A stretch of DNA of 64,000 bases, from assembly GCF_025465995.1 (NCBI RefSeq), contig NZ_JANLNY010000027.1, positions 62,001 through 126,000 of the forward strand, written 5' to 3'. A model generated the notes under the pieces. It made no database searches. It was given only the letters and a program-made list of their open reading frames with translations, and was not told where the DNA came from. Positions 45,245 to 54,146 of the stretch are shown here, one piece after another; the first letter of the stretch is position 1; the number at the start of each line of letters is the position of its first letter. The position numbers and the translations under genes were made by a program. This stretch comes from Pseudomonas sp. 5P_3.1_Bac2. Lineage in GTDB: Bacteria; Pseudomonadota; Gammaproteobacteria; Pseudomonadales; Pseudomonadaceae.

Positions 45245-46966
45245 TTAGTGGGCCTTGTGCCCGTCTGCCGACTTATCCAGCAAGGTCGCCAGGATATGCG
45301 CCTTCATCCCCCGCGCCAGCTCTTCTTCATCGAAGAACACCTGCCCCAAACCGTCCTTACGGAAGATTTCCACCGCATCCGGGCTATGGGTACGGATCAC
45401 CACCTCGATCTTCGGATTGAGCATGCGCGCGGTCTCCACCATGCGCTGCACATTCATGGGGTCTGGCGTGGCGATCACCAGCATGGCCGCATCGGCGATG
45501 TGGGCCTGAATCAGCGTGCCCGGCTCAGCGGAGTCACCACTGACCGCGACCAAGCCCTGATTACGGATCTGCTCCACGCGCTCGCGCTTCTGCTCCACCA
45601 CCACAAAGGGAATATTGCGCTCGCCCAAGCTACGGGTGATGCGCCGGCCGACACGGCCGTAACCGACCACCACCACCTGGCCTTTGAGGTACTTGCGCTC
45701 GGTCGTCATCGGCAGCACGGCCAAGGGGTCTTCGCGATGCTCGAGCTTACGGGCAAAGGCCGAACGACGCAGAGCCAGTTCTTTCAGCGGTTTGACCAAA
45801 GCAAACACCGCCGGGTTAAGCGCAATGGAGATCAGGGCACCGGCCAGCACCAAGCTCATGCCCTCTTGCGGCAACAAGCCTAAGGTCAGGCCGAGGCCGG
45901 CGAGAATAAAGGAGAACTCACCGATCTGCGCCAAGCTGGCCGCCACGGTTAATGCGGTGTTCAGCGGATAGCGGAAGGCCAAAACCAGCACCGCCGCCGC
46001 CAGGGTTTTACCGATCACGATCACCGCCACCACCGACAGCACATGCAACGGCTCGTTGATCAGCACCATGGGGTCAAACAGCATGCCCACCGATACGAAG
46101 AACAACACCGCAAAGGCATCGCGCAGCGGCAACGACTCCTCCGCCGCCCGGTGGCTCAGATCCGACTCACGCATCACCATGCCGGCAAAGAACGCGCCCA
46201 AGGCAAAGGACACATGGAACAGATAGGCCGCGCCGTAGGCGATCCCAATCGCCGCTGCCACCACCGACAGGGTGAACAGCTCACGGGAGCCGGTCTTGGC
46301 CACATGCATCAACATCCACGGCAGAATACGCCGCCCGGCCACCAGCATCACGGCCAGGAACACAGCCACCAGCAGCAGGGTTTTGCCCAGGGTGTACCAC
46401 AGCGGATCGCCGCTGGTGTCGACCGCCGTGGTGCTGCCCAGCACGCCAGCCAAGGGCGGCAGCAAGACCAGCACCAGTACGGTAACCAGGTCTTCGACCA
46501 CCAGCCAACCCACAGCGATGCGGCCGTTCATGGAGTCGAGAATGCCCCGCGACTCCAAGGCTTTAAGCAGTACCACGGTACTGGCACAAGACAGCGACAA
46601 GCCAAACACAATGCCCGCGCCGACGCTCCATTCCCACCAATAATGCGCGATACCAAAGCCCAAGGCCGTGGCCAAGCCCATTTGCACCACCGCGCCAGGC
46701 AAGGCGATCTTCTTCACGGAGAGCAGATCATCCAGCGAGAAATGCAGGCCCACGCCGAACATCAGCAGCATTACGCCGATCTCGGACAACTGCGAGGCCA
46801 AGTGCATATCCGCAACAAATCCCGGCGTGGCTGGCCCGGCCAAAATCCCGGCGCAGAGGTAGCCAATTAAGGCTGGCAACTTCAACTTCTCGGCAATAAA
46901 GCCAAAGATCAAGGCCAAGCCAAAACCACCCGCTAGGGTAGTGATTAGGGAAATGTTGTGCTCCAT
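45245..46966 (-). CDS. CPA2 cation:proton antiporter with TrkA-N domain (YbaL/KefB-like)
   Basis: 573 residues: 12 or so transmembrane segments (about 5-395) of the CPA2 family, including the GVMLLMFGVGLHFSLDDLL motif, then a cytoplasmic RCK/TrkA-N domain with VVVVGYGRVGRRITRSL (near 426) and an acidic C-terminal end. Such proteins exchange K+ or Na+ for H+ and are gated by nucleotides or glutathione adducts. It resembles YbaL more than KefB/KefC. A long upstream region (432 bp) suggests special regulation. Confidence 0.9.
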   Translation of the reverse strand: MEHNISLITTLAGGFGLALIFGFIAEKLKLPALIGYLCAGILAGPATPGFVADMHLASQLSEIGVMLLMFGVGLHFSLDDLLSVKKIALPGAVVQMGLATALGFGIAHYWWEWSVGAGIVFGLSLSCASTVVLLKALESRGILDSMNGRIAVGWLVVEDLVTVLVLVLLPPLAGVLGSTTAVDTSGDPLWYTLGKTLLLVAVFLAVMLVAGRRILPWMLMHVAKTGSRELFTLSVVAAAIGIAYGAAYLFHVSFALGAFFAGMVMRESDLSHRAAEESLPLRDAFAVLFFVSVGMLFDPMVLINEPLHVLSVVAVIVIGKTLAAAVLVLAFRYPLNTALTVAASLAQIGEFSFILAGLGLTLGLLPQEGMSLVLAGALISIALNPAVFALVKPLKELALRRSAFARKLEHREDPLAVLPMTTERKYLKGQVVVVGYGRVGRRITRSLGERNIPFVVVEQKRERVEQIRNQGLVAVSGDSAEPGTLIQAHIADAAMLVIATPDPMNVQRMVETARMLNPKIEVVIRTHSPDAVEIFRKDGLGQVFFDEEELARGMKAHILATLLDKSADGHKAH

Positions 46967-47398
46967 CCAAAGTCCTCAATTAACTGATACGCGGGCAAAC
47001 AGGCAGGTAGGGGCAAATCGGGTTAATGCAGTGCCAGGTAGGTTACAAACAGTCTGCGAGCGCAGGTCAAACGAGGCGAAAAGCGATGGGCAAACGCCAT
47101 TTACGAACGGTAAATGAGCGCTGCGAATCGGTTTTCAACGAAGTATTGGCAAGCGCAGGCACATGACGTGCACAACCTAGAAGGCAAACCCGCAACGACC
47201 AACTCATTGAGCCGAACTAAATGATCCTTGCTGTCGCAGGCATAAGCCTGCAACAGAAGGATGACACTGTTATTAATATCGTAAGTGAATATTAAAGAAT
47301 GATTTTAGATCAATTAAAAATTTGATTCTTGATATGACAAACCTTGGCAAAGCATGCAATTACGCTGCCGATCAGCCTCTGACCCCATGATTCACTGG
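46967..47398 (-). other. 432-bp intergenic region / possible long leader of the antiporter gene
   Basis: No gene. It holds CATTTAC-GAACG-GTAAATG (47098-47116), a hairpin CTGTCGCAGGC-ATAA-GCCTGCAACAG (47231-47256, one mismatch), and an AT-rich block at 47265-47345 with a minus-strand promoter candidate. It could give the antiporter mRNA a leader of about 340 nt or encode a small RNA. Confidence 0.5.
47313..47340 (-). promoter_or_regulatory. Candidate promoter for the antiporter gene
   Basis: On the minus strand TTGTCA (47340-47335) and TTTAAT (47318-47313) are 16 bases apart, each one mismatch from the sigma70 consensus. Confidence 0.5.
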
Positions 47399-47740
47399 TT
47401 AATCATCACGCGTCAGGACTTCGAGCAGCTCTACTTCGAAGATCAAATTGGAGTGTGGCTTAATTAACGCACCAAATTGGCGCTCGCCATAAGCCAGATG
47501 CGCAGGCACATACAACTTGCGCTTGCCACCCACGCGCATCCCCATCAGGCCTTGATCCCAGCCTTTAATCACGCGGCCCGTGCCGATCACGCATTGGAAG
47601 GGTTTGCCGCGCTCGTAGGACGAATCAAATTTACGACCATCCTCTAAGTAACCATCGTACTGGGTGGTGATCAGGGCACCTTTCACCACGGCTTTGCCCT
47701 CGCCTACTTGAATATCTTCAATGCGTAATTCGTCGCTCAT
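47399..47740 (-). CDS. FKBP-type peptidyl-prolyl cis-trans isomerase
   Basis: 113 residues from MSDELRIEDIQVGEGKAVVKG. A lone FKBP domain with GALITTQYDGYLEDGRKFDSS, the active-site region VIKGWDQGLMGM and LAYGE; no signal peptide, so cytoplasmic. It speeds proline isomerization. The open frame extends 45 codons upstream but the family start is clear. Divergent from the DUF4917 gene. Confidence 0.93.
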   Translation of the reverse strand: MSDELRIEDIQVGEGKAVVKGALITTQYDGYLEDGRKFDSSYERGKPFQCVIGTGRVIKGWDQGLMGMRVGGKRKLYVPAHLAYGERQFGALIKPHSNLIFEVELLEVLTRDD

Positions 47741-47930
47741 CTTGTCTTTACTCCATCGTTGATCCCAGCAACACCGCCTAGGCACAGATCTTGTCCTGCT
47801 ATTCAGAGCATAGACAGTGTCGTTATTGGCCGGCGCCCTAAGTGCTAAGAAGCTTGCTAAGTGGCGCCGAGACACGCCGGGCGCATGATAAAGTCGCGAC
47901 CTGTCTCAGCGCTGGCGAAGAACTTTACCC

Positions 47931-48947
47931 ATGCAAACCTTGGCATTTGCCGATCAACTCGAAGACTGGAGCAGCCTTCGCGCCAGTATCGAGATTCCCG
48001 ACTTGTTAATCGGCAACGGCGCCAGCCTCGCGGTGTGGCGGCCGTTTGCCTATTTTTCCTTGTTTGAAGAAGCGCAAACCACCCGTAACCGCCCTTTAAG
48101 CCCCACCGAACTGAGTGTGTTCCGCGCTCTGGACAGCAGCATTTTCGAGCAGGCACTAACCGCCCTGCGTGCCAGCATCCGGGTCAATGCGGCGCTGACG
48201 ATTAACTCCTCGTCACCGCGCCATCGCTACTTCGCTATTAAAGAAGCGCTGATCCACGCCGTGCGCTCGGTGCATATTCCCTGGAGCCAGATGCCGCAGG
48301 GTCACCTGGCATTGATCAACCAAGAGCTGCGCCAGTACCAGACGGTGTACAGCAGCAACTATGACCTGCTCACCTACTGGGCCGTGCTGCAAAGCCCGGA
48401 GGCATTCGATCCGATATTCAACGCTGCCGACAGCAGCTTTAGCAGCGCCGACACGCCAAGCAAAGCCGCGCTGACCCGCGTGCTGTACGTACACGGCGGC
48501 ATGCACCTGGTGAAAAACAGCGACAACTCGGCCCGCCAACTGCACTCCTCGGAGAGCACCCTGCTGGCCAGCTTCGCCATCAACCAATTAGGCGATATTC
48601 CGTTGTTTGTGAACGAGGACAGCGCGGCCAATAAACTGCGCGCCATTCGCAGCTCGGACTATCTGTCGTTTGCCTACAACCAACTGGCGCAAAGCAAAAG
48701 GGCAATGGCGATTTTTGGCCACAGTTTGGGCCAGCAGGATCAGCACTTAGTCGAGGCGATTCGCCAGGCACGGCCGCAAACCCTGGCCATATCGATCTAC
48801 CCGCACAACGCCGGTTTTATCACTCAGCAGCAACAGCACTACGCCAGTTTGTTTGCTGAGTTACCGATCAACCTGCGTTTTTACAATGCCCTGAGTCACC
48901 CACTGGGCAACCCGGCACTGCGCGTCACGCCGCCGAGCAAGCTATAA
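47931..48947 (+). CDS. DUF4917 protein with SIR2-like features
   Basis: 338 residues. The N-terminal LLIGNGASLAV resembles the nucleotide-binding loop of SIR2-like proteins; further on are YSSNYDLLTYW (like the TTNYD motif), VLYVHGGMHLV (His-Gly) and IFGHSLGQQDQHLVEAI (like GxSLxDxH), in the same order as in SIR2-like NADases. DUF4917 proteins are widespread in Pseudomonas with no known role; NAD binding or hydrolysis is my inference. No partner gene in the same direction is seen. Confidence 0.72.
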   Translation: MQTLAFADQLEDWSSLRASIEIPDLLIGNGASLAVWRPFAYFSLFEEAQTTRNRPLSPTELSVFRALDSSIFEQALTALRASIRVNAALTINSSSPRHRYFAIKEALIHAVRSVHIPWSQMPQGHLALINQELRQYQTVYSSNYDLLTYWAVLQSPEAFDPIFNAADSSFSSADTPSKAALTRVLYVHGGMHLVKNSDNSARQLHSSESTLLASFAINQLGDIPLFVNEDSAANKLRAIRSSDYLSFAYNQLAQSKRAMAIFGHSLGQQDQHLVEAIRQARPQTLAISIYPHNAGFITQQQQHYASLFAELPINLRFYNALSHPLGNPALRVTPPSKL

Positions 48948-48950
48948 CAG

Positions 48951-49253
48951 TTACTGAGCGGCGCTGCGGACCAGGCTCAGTTCCACACTGGGCCGCCGCT
49001 GGCTTAGATAGCGAGTACAACTGACGCGCAGGAAAGAGGCAAAGTTAACCACCTCACCGCGATAGTCCATGACTTCGTCGTAGAGCTTGCTGATCAGTTG
49101 GTTGGTGGTCATGCCATCCACTTCAGCAATCTCGCGCAGGATGTCCCAAAACTGGTTCTCCAGGCGCAAGGTGGTCACCACGCCCCGAATACGCAGCGAG
49201 CGGGCGCGGGACTCATAGAGAATCGGATCGGCCTTTACATACAACTCACACAC
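48951..49253 (-). CDS. Ribbon-helix-helix domain protein
   Basis: 100 residues from a GTG at 49253 with AGAGGAG seven bases upstream; the open frame continues upstream without sense. The segment IRGVVTTLRLENQFWDILREIAEVDGMTTNQLISKL looks like an RHH_4-type DNA-binding fold (strand then two helices). Likely a small transcription factor or antitoxin-like protein. It converges with DUF4917 with a gap of three bases. Confidence 0.75.
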   Translation of the reverse strand: MCELYVKADPILYESRARSLRIRGVVTTLRLENQFWDILREIAEVDGMTTNQLISKLYDEVMDYRGEVVNFASFLRVSCTRYLSQRRPSVELSLVRSAAQ

Positions 49254-49315
49254 GGCGCCACTCCTCTGCTGATCGATAACCCGCGCCGAGACTGAGCCCG
49301 GCGCGGGGTTACACC

Positions 49316-49897
49316 TTACAAGCTGATTTGCGTACCCAGCACGCCCAAGAAGGCCGCCAACCAGTTGGGATGGGCCGGCCACGCCGGGGCAGTGACCAAA
49401 TTGCCCTGCACATGGGCTTGATCGACGCCGATATCGATAAACCGTCCACCGGCTAAACGCACCTCCGGCGCACAGGCCGGGTAAGCGCTGCACTCACGAT
49501 CACGCAACACATCAGCCGCCGCCAGCAGCTGCGCACCATGGCACACCGCCGCAATCGGCTTAGCGGCTTTATCGAAGGCTTGCACCAGGGCAATCACCTC
49601 AGCATTCAAGCGCAGGTATTCAGGCGCGCGCCCACCCGGAATCACCAGAGCGTCATAAGCCTCAGCCTTAACTTGGCTGAAATCGAAGTTCAGCGCGAAG
49701 TTATGCCCCGGCTTCTCGCTGTAGGTTTGCTCGCCTTCAAAGTCATGAATCGCGGTGCGCACGCTGCTGCCGGCGGGCTTGCCCGGGCACACGGCATGCA
49801 CCTGGTGACCGACCATCTGCAGGGCCTGGAAAGGCACCATTACTTCGTAGTCTTCGACGTAGTCGCCGACCAGCATCAAAATCTTTTTCGCGGCCAT
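49316..49897 (-). CDS. DJ-1/PfpI family protein
   Basis: 193 residues. The nucleophile elbow AVCHGAQLL puts the conserved Cys near residue 119, and the family Glu is in the N-terminal DYVEDYEVMVPF. PfpI-type proteins include glyoxalase III/deglycases and stress proteins; catalytic activity here is not proven. It precedes the RHH gene by 62 bp in the same direction. Confidence 0.88.
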   Translation of the reverse strand: MAAKKILMLVGDYVEDYEVMVPFQALQMVGHQVHAVCPGKPAGSSVRTAIHDFEGEQTYSEKPGHNFALNFDFSQVKAEAYDALVIPGGRAPEYLRLNAEVIALVQAFDKAAKPIAAVCHGAQLLAAADVLRDRECSAYPACAPEVRLAGGRFIDIGVDQAHVQGNLVTAPAWPAHPNWLAAFLGVLGTQISL

Positions 49898-50000
49898 GTG
49901 CTCGCTCCCTAAAGTGAGTTAACCAGCCCGAAGTGTCGGCCTAAAACAGCAGTACCGGGTAATAACCCGGTACTACAGAGGACACTGCCGGGCCTGCCGG

Positions 50001-50414
50001 TTACTCCAGCACTTCCTCATCGCGTTGCAACACGTAGATCAGGCCCGTGTCGTCTTCGACATAATCGTGCACGTAGTACATCACCACCTCACCCAAGCTT
50101 GGCTGCGCGGCGACATAGTCACCGATATCGGCACTGAAATAGGTCTTGCTGCCAGGGCTGGCCTCGCACTCGATGCGGGCGTTGACGAACAGCTCAGGCG
50201 CGCTGTCGGCAAAGTACTCTTCGCGCTCCAGCGCATCCCAATCGGCCGGCGCCTCAAAGGCGCCAAGAAACAGCACTTTGGCATCCCCCAGATCCTGTTC
50301 CTCTGCCTCGGGGTCGTGCTCATCGGCGCGATATACCGTGCAGTTCTGCGCTTGGGGGTTATGCAAAATGGCCAAACGAGCCGCCAGCTGTTGCTCAGTA
50401 TTTAAAGTAGACAT
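50001..50414 (-). CDS. Hypothetical acidic protein
   Basis: 137 residues from MSTLNTEQQLAARLAILHNP. Strongly acidic (stretches such as DEHDPEAEEQDLGD), with no signal peptide and no membrane segment. I recognise no family. An ATG 13 codons upstream is also open. Monocistronic between the DJ-1 gene and the hybrid kinase. Confidence 0.65.
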   Translation of the reverse strand: MSTLNTEQQLAARLAILHNPQAQNCTVYRADEHDPEAEEQDLGDAKVLFLGAFEAPADWDALEREEYFADSAPELFVNARIECEASPGSKTYFSADIGDYVAAQPSLGEVVMYYVHDYVEDDTGLIYVLQRDEEVLE

Positions 50415-50534
50415 AGCGCTCTCCGAGCCCGTGGCGTGTAAAGCCTTAACCATAGGCTAAGGCGCGATAAATAAATCAGCTTTGCGACTAGTAGCGCTGC
50501 TAGCCCTGAGCCAGCAGCGCCCCAGCACACGCAG

Positions 50535-53450
50535 CTATAGCGCATGACTCAGTAAATGAATAGCTTGGCTGCGAATTTGTGCCAGGTTAATTGGCTTGGC
50601 CAAGCAGGCTTGCGCACCCCGAGCGCAAGCCTGCTCAAACAGCGTTTTATCCGCAGCGGCACTGATGACCAAGACCGGCACCGTCTGTAAGCGCGCCGTG
50701 CTGCGCATCATATCCAGTACCTGCAAACCGTCGCCGTCAGGCAAATCCAAATCCAGCAGCACCAACGTCGGCGTGTAATGCTCAAGCTCAGCCAGCGCCA
50801 GCTGTAAGGAGCCAACGCCACGTACGTTGGCGATATCACGCAAGGCTTCCTGCACCAGTTTCAGACTGGCGGGGTGATCCTCCACACACAGCACATTGGC
50901 CAACACCTTGGGCTGCAGCGCTGGCGCATTGGGCTGCGTCTCATCAGCACCGGCAGGCGCGGCCGCACTAGGCAGATCGATCCAGAACCGGCTGCCTAAG
51001 CCCACGGTGCTGGTGAAGCCGATTTCACCGCCCATCAAGTGGGCTAACTCACGACTGAGCACCAAGCCGATACCCGTGCCAGGAATACTCGAATTCTCCC
51101 GGCCCAAGCGCTGGAATGGCTGGAACAGATTGCCCTGCTGCTCGCGGCTCAGGCCCGTACCGCTGTCCTCAACCCACAGCCTGACGCAATCAGGACGCAC
51201 CTCGTAGCCCACCCGCACCATGCCATTGGCGACGTTGTACTTGATCGCATTGGACAGCAGGTTGAGCAGCACCTGACGCAAGCGGCGCAAGTCAGCCTGT
51301 ACATACAGGCCAACATCGGGCTCAGCTAACACCTCAAGCTGCAGCTGGCGTTGCTGCACTTGCGGCTGGATCAATTCGCCGCAACTGCGCAACATGTCGG
51401 CCACTGCCACGGGTTGCAAGTTGATTTGCTGACGGCTGTTTTCAATGCTCGACAGGTCGAGAATCTCGTCGACTAACGAGGTCAGATGGCGACTGGCATT
51501 GATGATTTCCCGCGCGTAATCCGCCTCGGCTTTGGCCTCAGGGCGGCCCTGCACTTCCATCTCGATCAACTGGCCAAAACCGTAAATAGCATTGAGCGGC
51601 GTGCGCAGTTCATGGCTCATGCTGGACAGGAAACGGCTCTTGGCCTGGCTCGCCGCCTGAGCATCCTGGGTGGCGCGACGTAGTTCGTCCTGCACCCGCT
51701 TGAGTCGGGAAATATCGACGTAGGTACCAGCGATATTAACGAGATGCCCTTCGCTGTCGCGCTCCAGCACCCGCCCGCGACTGAGCAGCCACACATACTC
51801 ACCGTTGGCATCAGCAAAACGGTACTCGGCCTCGAACTGATCCTCGCCACTGTAGGCAAACAAACCGCGCAGCTGGCTAATCCGCTGCTGATCGTTGGGG
51901 TGCATGCGCTGGTTGTATTCACGCAATGGCAAGGTGCTGGCCGCCAGGCCAAAGCGCTCGATAAAGCGCTGACTGAGGGTGATGGTCTCAGCCTCGATAT
52001 CGATGGTCCACAAACTCTCCGTGGTGCTTTGCAACACCACATCGAGAATCCGCTGCGCCTCCAGACGCTGTGCCTCACTGGCCTGCAACTGCTCGCCGGT
52101 GTGCAGCACGGCATCGGCCATGTGGGCTAATTCTTTGATTGGGGTTACCGGTGCATTTGGCTGAAACTCGCCTCGGCCTAAGCCACACATCATGCCCACG
52201 ATGCCATCAATGGGTTGCACCAGTTGTTCGCTCAAGCGCCTTGAGCGCAGCCACATCCACGCGAAAAACAGCAGGTAAAACAGCAGCAAGCCAGCAATCA
52301 ACCAGTAACCAATCTTCTGATAATGGTTGGCCAGGCGATTGGTCTCGTGGAAGATGTTTTGCTCATCCACCACCAGCAGCAGCTTCCAGCCGGTTTGTGG
52401 AATCTCACTCCAGGCCACCAGCTGTTTACGGCCACCGAGCAGCACTTCCTGCACATTGTCACGGCCCTCCTCCATGGCACGCAACACGGGCTGCATTTCC
52501 CGGTGTTTGCTCAGTTTGAAGTCTTCTGGCTTGAGAATTTCCCGGCGCACCGCTTCAGCGTAGGAGTAGCCTGTCAGCTCGTTGAGGCCGAAGTCCTCTT
52601 CACCGGCGCGGGGCAAAGCCAGAATGCGATTATCGCGCCCGACCAACACCGCATAGCCCTGCCACGGCACATCCAACTCACCGATGTCGTTAAGGATCTG
52701 CCCCACGGTGATATCCAGGCCGACCACCCCCTCCAGAAAATCACCGCGATACACCGGCGCCACCGCCGAGACCATCCAGCCCATGCCGGCGGGGTCCACA
52801 TACACTTCGGTCCAGGCCACATTGCGCTGCGGGTTGTGCTTGGCATCGGCGAGGTAATAGAAGTTGTAGTCCGGTATCACCATGTCATGGGGATACTGTT
52901 TTTGCGGGCGAAAAAACGGGTAGATGCGGTTGTAGCTGTCGAAGGTGTTGAAATAACTGGAGGCGACCCGCGGATTGACCTCACTGATCGAACGCATCAA
53001 CGGATCAAGCTGCGACAGGCGCAGCGCCTTAGCGTGATCCTGCTGAGCCAGTGGCGTGCTGTTGGCATAAAAGGAAGCCGCCCGGCCATCATCTGTACGG
53101 CTATAAAACACCCCACTGGGCGTGGTGGTGTGACGCTTAATCTCGATTGCGTCGGGCTCAAAGGCGCTGTTATTCAGCGCCGTTAGCGTGGCATCACGGA
53201 ATAATTTGACCTGGCTTTCAACCGAGCGCAGGCCCACATCAATCACCTGCCCCTCGCGCTTAACTGCCGCCGACAGACTATCCAACGCACCCTGCTGCAA
53301 GTGTTCAACCTGCGCATCACGGATCGCCGTGTTGCTCCACAAGTACGCAGCAATCAGCACCGACTCCACTAAAATCAGCGGAATCAGCGCACTTTGGGCA
53401 AACGCCCGCCAGATCCAACGACGTAAAGGAAAACTAGAAGCCAACGGCAT
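50535..53450 (-). CDS. Membrane-bound hybrid sensor histidine kinase
   Basis: 971 residues: TM1 about 20-39, a periplasmic double-Cache-like sensor about 45-370, TM2 about 379-399, a HAMP-like linker, a PAS_3 domain about 480-590, HisKA with SMSHELRTPLNAI (His about 613), HATPase (LNLLSNAIKYN, VEDSGTGL, GTGIGL) and a C-terminal receiver with phospho-Asp in LLDLDLPDGDG (about 898). No separate response regulator or Hpt gene is next to it, so its output partner is unknown. Upstream 144 bp separate it from divergent ssrA. Confidence 0.93.
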   Translation of the reverse strand: MPLASSFPLRRWIWRAFAQSALIPLILVESVLIAAYLWSNTAIRDAQVEHLQQGALDSLSAAVKREGQVIDVGLRSVESQVKLFRDATLTALNNSAFEPDAIEIKRHTTTPSGVFYSRTDDGRAASFYANSTPLAQQDHAKALRLSQLDPLMRSISEVNPRVASSYFNTFDSYNRIYPFFRPQKQYPHDMVIPDYNFYYLADAKHNPQRNVAWTEVYVDPAGMGWMVSAVAPVYRGDFLEGVVGLDITVGQILNDIGELDVPWQGYAVLVGRDNRILALPRAGEEDFGLNELTGYSYAEAVRREILKPEDFKLSKHREMQPVLRAMEEGRDNVQEVLLGGRKQLVAWSEIPQTGWKLLLVVDEQNIFHETNRLANHYQKIGYWLIAGLLLFYLLFFAWMWLRSRRLSEQLVQPIDGIVGMMCGLGRGEFQPNAPVTPIKELAHMADAVLHTGEQLQASEAQRLEAQRILDVVLQSTTESLWTIDIEAETITLSQRFIERFGLAASTLPLREYNQRMHPNDQQRISQLRGLFAYSGEDQFEAEYRFADANGEYVWLLSRGRVLERDSEGHLVNIAGTYVDISRLKRVQDELRRATQDAQAASQAKSRFLSSMSHELRTPLNAIYGFGQLIEMEVQGRPEAKAEADYAREIINASRHLTSLVDEILDLSSIENSRQQINLQPVAVADMLRSCGELIQPQVQQRQLQLEVLAEPDVGLYVQADLRRLRQVLLNLLSNAIKYNVANGMVRVGYEVRPDCVRLWVEDSGTGLSREQQGNLFQPFQRLGRENSSIPGTGIGLVLSRELAHLMGGEIGFTSTVGLGSRFWIDLPSAAAPAGADETQPNAPALQPKVLANVLCVEDHPASLKLVQEALRDIANVRGVGSLQLALAELEHYTPTLVLLDLDLPDGDGLQVLDMMRSTARLQTVPVLVISAAADKTLFEQACARGAQACLAKPINLAQIRSQAIHLLSHAL

Positions 53451-53594
53451 TCAAGACTCTCATCCAGAGAAAAGTGGGTGCACTATGGCGCAATCATAGC
53501 GCAGCGACATAGAGGGGCTCGTCTGACAATTGCCGGGTCGACTCGGCGCAACCTTTGGCGTACACTCTCGCCCCAGTGACACCACGAAAGTTTT

Positions 53595-53980
53595 GGGGCC
53601 GATTAGGATTCGACGCCGGTAGCAAAACTTGAGGGGCATGCCGAGTTGGTGACAGAACTCGTAAATCCACTGTTGCAAACTCTATAATTGCCAATGATGA
53701 CAATTACGGTGCTCAACTAGCTGCGTAAGCAGCCTAGCGCACTTCTGGTAGCTTCGGCTCCAGCAATCACTAGGGGATGTCTGTAAACCCGAAATGATTG
53801 TCAGATAGAACAGAATCGTCGCCTAGTACGTTGTGGACGAAGCGACTAAATCTTACACAACTCGCCCAAAGCACCCTGCCCGTCGGGCGGCCAAGGGTTA
53901 ACTTAGTAGACACGGCTAAGCATGTAGAACCGATAGCGGAGTTCTGGCGGACGGGGGTTCAAATCCCCCCGGCTCCACCA
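53595..53980 (+). ncRNA. ssrA: Transfer-messenger RNA (tmRNA)
   Basis: Starts GGGGCCGATTAGGATTCGAC and ends GGCTCCACCA with encoded CCA; the 5' and 3' ends form the tRNA-like acceptor stem and the T arm GGGGGTTCAAATCCCCC is intact. The tag ORF at 53690-53728 reads ANDDNYGAQLAA then TAA. A candidate -10, TACACT, lies at 53561-53566. tmRNA with SmpB rescues stalled ribosomes and tags proteins for proteolysis. Its 3' end is the integration site of the adjoining island. Confidence 0.97.
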
Positions 53981-54025
53981 AATGCACGTTTTCACATGTT
54001 CCCACATGGCTGAAAACCCCCTTAT

Positions 54026-54052
54026 AAGCCCCGCCTAGTGCGGGGCTTCTTG
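54026..54052 (+). terminator. Terminator after ssrA
   Basis: AAGCCCCGC-CTAGT-GCGGGGCTT followed by CTTGTTT. It now sits within the left end of the island, so either the element restores an ssrA terminator or the native one lies left of the junction. Confidence 0.75.
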
Positions 54053-54061
54053 TTTCTGCAC

Positions 54062-54142
54062 GTATCCTCATGCATCCCTATAGCATTGCCCCTCATGTAT
54101 CCCGGCGTGTATCCTTTTCGAAAAGGTGAACCAAGGGGATAC
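54062..54142. repeat. Cluster of GTATCC motifs before the integrase
   Basis: GTATCC occurs at 54062-54067, 54097-54102 and 54109-54114, GCATCC at 54072-54077, and the inverted form GGATAC at 54137-54142. Repeats of this kind between attL and int are typical integrase arm-type sites, but could also bind a regulator. Confidence 0.6.
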
Positions 54143-54146
54143 ACGG

